Shown: piece after piece, positions 1 through 4,326 of the stretch
Layout of the letters: every line of letters starts with the position of its first letter
Numbering within the stretch: the first letter of the stretch is position 1
Assembly (NCBI GenBank): GCA_013362385.1
Contig: JABFWC010000082.1
Coordinates: forward strand, 1-6,057
Source of the DNA: Pseudarthrobacter sp.
GTDB lineage: Bacteria > Actinomycetota > Actinomycetes > Actinomycetales > Micrococcaceae
Direction: 5' to 3'
DNA length: 6,057 bases
The notes under the pieces: generated by a model
What the model was told of the DNA's origin: nothing
Database searches by the model: none
Seen by the model: only the letters and a program-made list of their open reading frames with translations
Program-made: the position numbers and the translations under genes

Positions 1-147
1 GGTGGCGGCAGATCCCCGCCAGGAACCCTGCAACTCATCCAGGCCGTACTTCATGGCCTGCACGTCGGCGCTGATCCGGTCCACTGTTGCCTGGACGTTG
101 GCGGACTTGAGCTGCAGCAGTTCGGTGTCGACGGAAATGATGCTCAT
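1..147 (-). CDS. WXG100 (ESAT-6-like) family protein, N-terminal part, cut by window edge
   Basis: Only the first 49 codons are in the window; the gene continues past base 1. The ATG at 147-145 follows a good Shine-Dalgarno, AAAGG at 159-155, with 7 bases between, so the start is well supported. The visible protein is an amphipathic helix (about residues 5-40, rich in L, Q, V, D and K) ending in GSWRGSAA, with W43-R44-G45 as the Trp-x-Gly turn that names the family. In known WXG100 proteins (about 100 aa) this turn joins two helices of a hairpin that dimerises and is exported by type VII (ESX/Ess) secretion. The second helix and any C-terminal export signal lie outside the window. No partner WXG100 gene lies upstream; the preceding gene is a histidine kinase 101 bases away. 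Family assignment is firm; secretion and role are inferred. Confidence 0.85.
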   Translation of the reverse strand, partial: MSIISVDTELLQLKSANVQATVDRISADVQAMKYGLDELQGSWRGSAAT

Positions 148-178
148 GGTGTTGCCTTTCGATACGGCGGATGGAGCC

Positions 179-232
179 GCAGCCCGGCGGTTTCGGGCTG
201 CTGCCACGAGCCTAGGGAGCCGCCGGGGCGGC
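179..232 (-). terminator. two hairpins between histidine kinase and WXG100 gene, possible terminator
   Basis: The gap between the kinase stop (249) and the WXG100 start (147) holds two inverted repeats. One pairs 179-186 (GCAGCCCG) perfectly with 194-201 (CGGGCTGC) across a 7-base loop. The other pairs GCCGCC at 219-224 with GGCGGC at 227-232; with a realistic loop, about 5 pairs remain. Neither is followed by a T-run on the minus strand, so these are not canonical intrinsic terminators, although U-poor hairpin terminators are reported in high-GC actinobacteria. They could end the two-component transcript or sit in the WXG100 leader. I found no convincing -35/-10 pair in this gap. Confidence 0.35.
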
Positions 233-248
233 CTGCCACCGCGGGACA

Positions 249-1763
249 CTATATGTGGAAAACCCTGCCGCTGCCCTCGGCATCCTGTCCACCGTGCACC
301 GCCGCTGCTTCCGGAGCAGCGCCGGCCGCCGCCTGTGGTGCCTCCTCACGCCGCGGAAGACTGACCACCAAGGTGGCGCCGCCGCCGTCGGTCTTCTCCA
401 CCCGCACCGAGCCGCCGTGCGAACCGACGATCGCCGCGACGATGGCCAGTCCAAGGCCGCTGCCGCCCGTCTCCCGGGTTCGGGAGGTGTCCGCACGGTA
501 GAAACGTTCGAAGACCTTTGATGCGTCCTCCTCCGAGATCCCGGGCCCATGGTCACGGACCTCGATGACCGAGCGTGGCGCCCCGTTCGCCTGCCGGACG
601 CCGACCGCCAGTTCGATGGGGGTGCCCTCCGGGGTGTAGCGCAGCGCATTGCCGACCAGGTTGCCCACCACCTGGCGCAGCTTGGCTTCATCGCCCAGCA
701 CCGGCGCCGGCGCGGCCGGCCCGCCGTCGAGCCCCGTCAGGGAGATCACCCGGGAACGGTCGCTGGCCTGGGTATCCACGACGGCGTCGTGGGCAATGAG
801 CTGGAGGTCCACCGGTTTTTGCTGCAGCGGCCGCTGTTCATCGAGCCGGGCGAGCAGGAGCAGGTCCTCCACCATCGAACCCATGCGCTTGGCTTCACTT
901 TCGATCCGGCCCATGGCGGTGGCCACGTCCTCATCCGTGGTCAGCGCGCCATGCCGGTAGAGCTCCGAGAAGCCGCGGATGGTCACCAGGGGCGTCCGGA
1001 GTTCATGCGAGGCATCGGCGGCAAAGCGGCGCATCCTCGATTCCGACGCGGTGCGGGCAGCGAAGGCCGTCTCGATATGGGCCAGCATCGCGTTCAGCGA
1101 GCTGCTGAGCCGGCCGAGTTCCGTAGCCGGGTTCTCCAGCTCCACGCGGCGGGAAAGGTCCCCGGCGGCGATGGCGGCAGCGGTCTTTTCCACCCGGGCG
1201 AGGGGGCGGAAGGCCCGGGAGACGGTCCAGCTGGCAATGAGCGAGGCCAGCAGCAGCGTCAGCAGCCCCACCCCGGTGACCACCAGCGTGGCGTGCTGGA
1301 GGACGTCGTCGACGCTTTCCAGGGAAAGGCCGATGACCACGACGGCGGTACTGGGGCCGTTCTGGACCGTCACCGCCACAACGCGCCAGTTTTCGCCGTC
1401 AGTCCCGCGGACCTGGTAGGGGACGCCGCCCCGGGCCTGGGCCTGCTCCACGCTGATGGAGCTGATGTCGGGATGGATGTCCGGGTCGCCGCCGAAGGTA
1501 TAGGGTTCCTCCCCGGGGGCGAAGAGGATGAGGGAATAGTCGGTGGGGACTGACGGGTTGGGCGCCTGGAGCTGGGTGAACGAGCGCTGCTTCTTGGCCG
1601 AATCCACCGCGGCATTGAGCTTGTCGTCTACCTGCGCCTGCAGGTAGCTGTGCAGCAGCGTCAGCGTTCCGGCGCCGGTCACTGTCAGTGCCACAATCAG
1701 CAGCGCCATGATCATGGCCACCAGCTGCGACCTGAGCGAGGCCGCCTTCCACCGCTTGAGCAA
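249..1763 (-). CDS. sensor histidine kinase of a PhoPR/TcrXY-like two-component system
   Basis: This is a 504-aa membrane sensor kinase that should autophosphorylate and pass phosphate to the regulator encoded just upstream. In order: a short basic N-terminus; membrane helix 1 (about 13-36); an extracytoplasmic region (about 37-157) that I do not recognise as a named sensor fold; membrane helix 2 (about 158-181); HAMP linker (about 180-232); the dimerisation/phosphoacceptor domain with SHELRTP and His253; and the ATPase domain with N-box N368 and N372 (NLVGNALRYTP), G1 DHGPGIS (404-410), F-box FERFYR (418-423) and G2 GGSGLGLA (433-440). All catalytic motifs are intact. An Ala/Gly/Glu-rich tail of about 34 residues follows the last strand. 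The start is TTG, 2 bases after the regulator's TGA, with a weak AGAAAAG upstream; the next Met (17) would remove most of the basic N-terminus before helix 1. Class is certain; the exact orthologue and signal are not. Confidence 0.95.
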   Translation of the reverse strand: MLKRWKAASLRSQLVAMIMALLIVALTVTGAGTLTLLHSYLQAQVDDKLNAAVDSAKKQRSFTQLQAPNPSVPTDYSLILFAPGEEPYTFGGDPDIHPDISSISVEQAQARGGVPYQVRGTDGENWRVVAVTVQNGPSTAVVVIGLSLESVDDVLQHATLVVTGVGLLTLLLASLIASWTVSRAFRPLARVEKTAAAIAAGDLSRRVELENPATELGRLSSSLNAMLAHIETAFAARTASESRMRRFAADASHELRTPLVTIRGFSELYRHGALTTDEDVATAMGRIESEAKRMGSMVEDLLLLARLDEQRPLQQKPVDLQLIAHDAVVDTQASDRSRVISLTGLDGGPAAPAPVLGDEAKLRQVVGNLVGNALRYTPEGTPIELAVGVRQANGAPRSVIEVRDHGPGISEEDASKVFERFYRADTSRTRETGGSGLGLAIVAAIVGSHGGSVRVEKTDGGGATLVVSLPRREEAPQAAAGAAPEAAAVHGGQDAEGSGRVFHI

Positions 1764-1765
1764 GG

Positions 1766-2479
1766 TCAGCGCTTTTCTGCCGTCCGGAGCACGTAGCCGA
1801 CGCCCCGCTTGGTCTGGATCAGCGCAGGGGCGGCGGGATCGATGTCCACTTTCCGCCGCAGGTAGGAGATGTAGGACTCAACGATGGACGCATCACCGTT
1901 GAAGTTGTACTCCCACACATGGTCCAGGATCTGGGACTTGGACAGGACGCGGTTGGGGTTGAGCATGAGGTAGCGCAGGAGTTTGAACTCCGTGGGGGAC
2001 AGCTCGATCACGGTGCCGCCGCGTCGCACCTCGTGCGCGTCGTCGTCAAGCTCCAGGTCGTCCACCCGGATGATGGCGTCGTCGTCATCCAGCAGCGGCT
2101 GCGTCCGGCGCAGCACGGCGCGGATCCGGGCCACTACTTCGTCCAGGCTGAACGGCTTGGTCACGTAGTCGTCGCCGCCCACCGTCAGGCCGGTGACCTT
2201 GTCCTCAGTGTCGTCCTTGGCCGTAAGGAACAGCACGGGGAAGTGCTTGCCGGAGGCGCGGAGACGGCGGGTCACCGTGAACCCGTCCATATCCGGAAGC
2301 ATGACGTCCAGCACAGCCAGATCGGGGGTGTGGGAATCGGCGGCAGCAAGGGCGTCACGGCCGTTCGCCGCGGAGACAACTTCGAACCCGGCGAACCGCA
2401 GGGAGGTGGAGAGCAGCTCACGGATGTTGGGTTCGTCATCCACGACGAGGAGCTTTGCTTCTGGGCCGTTCTTCTTCAT
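1766..2479 (-). CDS. OmpR/PhoP-family DNA-binding response regulator
   Basis: A 237-aa transcription factor, normal length for the family. The receiver domain (about 9-122) has the acidic pair D14-D15, phosphoacceptor D58 in VLDVMLP, T86, the switch aromatic Y105 and K108 in DDYVTKPF. A strongly acidic linker (about 129-149, with DDDD and DDD runs) leads to a winged-helix DNA-binding domain (about 136-234) with SPTEFKLLRYL, the recognition-helix region SIVESYISYLRRKVD (198-212) and the wing KRGVGYVLR. The closest families I recall are M. tuberculosis PhoP, TcrX and TrcR; I cannot choose among them by eye. The kinase gene follows 2 bases after the stop, so the two are co-transcribed. The ATG at 2479 has no ideally placed Shine-Dalgarno (GGGA is 2 bases away, GGGAG is 12 away), and no in-frame start lies close upstream. 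An 11-bp-phased heptamer cluster in front of the gene suggests autoregulation. Confidence 0.95.
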   Translation of the reverse strand: MKKNGPEAKLLVVDDEPNIRELLSTSLRFAGFEVVSAANGRDALAAADSHTPDLAVLDVMLPDMDGFTVTRRLRASGKHFPVLFLTAKDDTEDKVTGLTVGGDDYVTKPFSLDEVVARIRAVLRRTQPLLDDDDAIIRVDDLELDDDAHEVRRGGTVIELSPTEFKLLRYLMLNPNRVLSKSQILDHVWEYNFNGDASIVESYISYLRRKVDIDPAAPALIQTKRGVGYVLRTAEKR

Positions 2480-2491
2480 ATTCCCATCATG

Positions 2492-2508
2492 CTCCCAGAC
2501 ACTGGGAG
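2492..2508 (-). promoter_or_regulatory. perfect 7-bp inverted repeat over the regulator's likely ribosome-binding site
   Basis: CTCCCAG (2492-2498) and CTGGGAG (2502-2508) are perfect inverted copies around the 3 bases ACA. The right arm is also the first heptamer of the 11-bp direct-repeat series. In the transcript of the response regulator the 7-bp stem would have a 3-base loop, and its 3' arm contains GGGAG, the better Shine-Dalgarno-like stretch, ending 12 bases before the ATG. It may therefore act as a protein-binding palindrome in DNA, as a translation-limiting hairpin in RNA, or both. The structure is seen; either role is inferred. Confidence 0.5.
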
Positions 2509-2530
2509 TTGTCTGGAAGTCTGTTGGGAG
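2502..2530 (-). promoter_or_regulatory. three tandem heptamers at 11-bp spacing, putative PhoP/OmpR-type operator
   Basis: On the plus strand CTGGGAG (2502-2508), CTGGAAG (2513-2519) and TTGGGAG (2524-2530) recur exactly every 11 bp, separated by 4-base spacers. A 7-bp direct repeat with a 4-bp spacer, one helical turn per subunit, is the known layout of OmpR/PhoP-family sites, including the M. tuberculosis PhoP box, although the bases here differ from that box. The cluster ends 23 bases before the response regulator start, so autoregulation is the simplest reading. A fourth, weaker copy, ATGGGCG (2535-2541), keeps the phase. The repeats are visible directly; binding by this regulator is inferred. 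Confidence 0.6.
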
Positions 2531-2537
2531 CTTGATG

Positions 2538-2555
2538 GGCGCCCTGCCGGGCGCC
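2538..2555. repeat. GC-rich inverted repeat in the gap before the response regulator
   Basis: GGCGCCC (2538-2544) pairs perfectly with GGGCGCC (2549-2555) across the loop TGCC. The 7-bp all-GC stem is stable, but neither strand has a T-run after it. It lies between the helicase stop and the heptamer cluster and overlaps the weak fourth heptamer. It could help end helicase transcription or lie in the leader of the two-component transcript; the sequence does not decide. Confidence 0.4.
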
Positions 2556-2648
2556 TCGTTCCGCAGGGAGGACGCCGGGCGGGCGGGAATAGTCCCACAC
2601 CGATTCCTGGCCCAGGCTGGGGGTGACGGGAGCGGCGCCTGCCCACAT

Positions 2649-2666
2649 GGCCCGTGCGCCCGGGCC
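2649..2666 (-). terminator. hairpin just after the helicase stop, possible terminator
   Basis: GGCCCG (2649-2654) and CGGGCC (2661-2666) form a perfect 6-bp stem with a 6-base loop, starting 4 bases after the helicase TAG (2673-2671). The position suits termination of the helicase operon. On the minus strand the bases after it read ATGTGGGC, with no T-run, so it is not a textbook intrinsic terminator and may act weakly or not at all. Confidence 0.35.
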
Positions 2667-2670
2667 CTCC

Positions 2671-4314
2671 CTACGCCGCCGGAACGTCCTTGGCGTCCAT
2701 GATGCGGTAGGCGTAGCCCTGCTCGGCCAGGAACCGCTGGCGCTTCGCAGCGAAGTCCTGGTCCAGCGTGTCGCGCGCCACCAGGGAGTAGAACCGTGCG
2801 GCCCTGCCGTCCTTCTTGGGCCGCAACAGCCGGCCCAGCCGCTGCGCCTCCTCCTGGCGCGAGCCGAAGGATCCCGAGACCTGGATGGCCACCGACGCCT
2901 CGGGAAGGTCGATCGAGAAGTTGGCGACCTTGGACACCACCAGGGTCTGGATTTCACCGGCCCGGAAGGCGTCAAAGAGCTTTTGACGCTCTTTGACGGA
3001 GGTGTCGCCCTTGATCACCGGCGCTCCCAGGCGCTCGCCGAGCTCGTCCAGCTGGTCGATGTACTGGCCAATCACCAGCAGCTGCTCCCCGGCATGCTGG
3101 GCAACTAGCTGCTCAACCACCAGCGTCTTGGATTCGGAGGAGGCGCACAGCCGGTATTTGTCGGCGTCCTCAGCCATGGCGTACGCAACCCGTTCATCCT
3201 TGGGCAGGTCAACCCGCACCTCGATGCAATCGGCAGGGGCGATGTAGCCCTGTGCCTCGATATCCTTCCACGGGGCGTCATACCGCTTCGGCCCGATCAG
3301 GCTGAACACTTCACCCTCCCGCCCGTCCTCCCGGACAAGGGTGGCGGTAAGGCCCAGGCGGCGGCGCGCCTGCAGGTCGGCGGTCATCCGGAAGATCGGA
3401 GCCGGAAGCAGGTGGACCTCGTCGTAAATGATCAGCCCCCAGTCGTGGCCGTCCACGAGCTCGAGGTGCGGATAGATGCCGCCGCGCCTGGTGGTGAGGA
3501 CCTGGTAGGTGGCGATTGTTACCGGCCGGACCTCCTTCAGTGCGCCGGAGTACTCGCCCACCTCGTCCTCGGTGAGGGAGGTGCGCCGCAGCAGTTCGTC
3601 CTTCCACTGCCGGGCGGCCACGGTGTTGGTGACCAGGATGAGCGTGGTGGTGGAGCCGGTGGCCATGGCCGCCGCCCCTACGAGGGTCTTGCCGGCCCCG
3701 CAGGGCAGTACTACCACCCCGCTGCCGCCCGCCCAGAAGTTTTCGCTGGCCAGGCGCTGGTAGGGGCGGAGTTTCCAGCCGTCCTCGTTGAGCGAGATGA
3801 GGTGCGGAGTGCCGTCCACGTAGCCGGCCAGGTCCTCGGCGGGCCAGCCGAGCTTGAGCAACAGTTGCTTCAGCTGCCCGCGCTGGGAAGCGTGCACGAC
3901 TACCGTCTCGCCGTCGATCCTGGGCCCGAGCAGCGGGGCGATCTTCTTGGCCCGGATGACTTCCTCCAGCACCGGGTAGTCGTCCGTCCGCATGACCAGT
4001 CCGTGGCGCGGGTCTTTTTCAAGGCGCAGCCGGCCATACCGCGACATGGTTTCTTCAACGTCGATCAGCAGCGAGTGCGGAACGGGGAAGCGGGAGTATT
4101 TCAGCAGCGCGTCCAGGACCTTCTCGGCGTCCAGTCCGGCCGCGCGCGCGTTCCACAGGCCAAGCGGGGTGAGCCGGTAGCTGTGCACGTGTTCGGGGGC
4201 CCGTTCGAGCTCGGCAAAGGGCGCGATGGCGTGCCGGGCCTCCGTGGCCAGTTCATGGTCCACTTCAAGGAGGATGGTCTTGTCGCTTTGGACGATCAGG
4301 GGTCCGTCGTTCAC
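2671..4314 (-). CDS. xpb: XPB/ERCC3-type superfamily 2 DNA helicase
   Basis: A complete 547-aa ATP-dependent 3'-5' DNA helicase of the bacterial XPB group, the family of M. tuberculosis Rv0861c, with similar length and near-identical motif blocks from memory. The N-terminal part (about 1-165) is the XPB/Ssl2 N-terminal and damage-recognition-like region. Then come LRPYQRLA (182-189), Walker A CGAGKT (205-210, K209), the DEVH box (298-301), motif III GLTATL (321-326) running into the XPB-specific RED triplet (328-330), and motif VI QRLGRLLRPK (491-500) with likely arginine fingers R495 and R498. Nothing catalytic is missing. The GTG start at 4314 has AAAGGA upstream, overlapping the TAA of the preceding gene, with 8 bases of spacing, so the pair is one operon. 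Archaeal and eukaryotic XPB act in nucleotide excision repair and, in eukaryotes, promoter opening. A repair role here is inferred from family, and its trigger is unknown. Confidence 0.97.
   Translation of the reverse strand: MNDGPLIVQSDKTILLEVDHELATEARHAIAPFAELERAPEHVHSYRLTPLGLWNARAAGLDAEKVLDALLKYSRFPVPHSLLIDVEETMSRYGRLRLEKDPRHGLVMRTDDYPVLEEVIRAKKIAPLLGPRIDGETVVVHASQRGQLKQLLLKLGWPAEDLAGYVDGTPHLISLNEDGWKLRPYQRLASENFWAGGSGVVVLPCGAGKTLVGAAAMATGSTTTLILVTNTVAARQWKDELLRRTSLTEDEVGEYSGALKEVRPVTIATYQVLTTRRGGIYPHLELVDGHDWGLIIYDEVHLLPAPIFRMTADLQARRRLGLTATLVREDGREGEVFSLIGPKRYDAPWKDIEAQGYIAPADCIEVRVDLPKDERVAYAMAEDADKYRLCASSESKTLVVEQLVAQHAGEQLLVIGQYIDQLDELGERLGAPVIKGDTSVKERQKLFDAFRAGEIQTLVVSKVANFSIDLPEASVAIQVSGSFGSRQEEAQRLGRLLRPKKDGRAARFYSLVARDTLDQDFAAKRQRFLAEQGYAYRIMDAKDVPAA
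2970..2998. repeat. perfect 11-bp inverted repeat inside the helicase gene
   Basis: CGTCAAAGAGC (2970-2980) is matched perfectly by GCTCTTTGACG (2988-2998) across the 7-base centre TTTTGAC. It falls in codons for about residues 440-448 of the helicase (VKERQKLFD), between motifs IV and V, and is AT-richer than its surroundings. Valine-lysine-glutamate and leucine-phenylalanine-aspartate happen to have complementary codons here, so chance is possible. A hairpin in the mRNA or a bound dimeric protein are alternatives. There is no T-run next to it. Confidence 0.55.
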
Positions 4315-4326
4315 GCGGGGAGTCCT

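Noticed and set aside
2..364. Plus-strand frame across the WXG100 gene and the kinase tail
   Set aside because: It is opposite a convincing WXG100 N-terminus with its own ribosome-binding site, and the product resembles nothing known.
549..1553. Long plus-strand reading frame opposite the histidine kinase
   Set aside because: It lies antisense to a kinase with every motif intact. The product is Gly/Arg/His-rich with no recognisable domain, as expected from codon bias in high-GC DNA.
1919..2626. Plus-strand frame of 235 codons opposite the response regulator and its upstream gap
   Set aside because: It mirrors the regulator's coding strand, no family is recognisable, and it would run through the operator-like repeats.
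2556..2640. Sigma-70-like promoter for the two-component operon, for example around GACTAT on the minus strand
   Set aside because: No -35/-10 pair with acceptable spacing stands out. A promoter must be in this gap or further upstream, but I cannot place it.
4140..4150. Alternating CG run, possible Z-DNA
   Set aside because: It is about 11 bases encoding Ala-Arg-Ala in the helicase, within expectation for this base composition.
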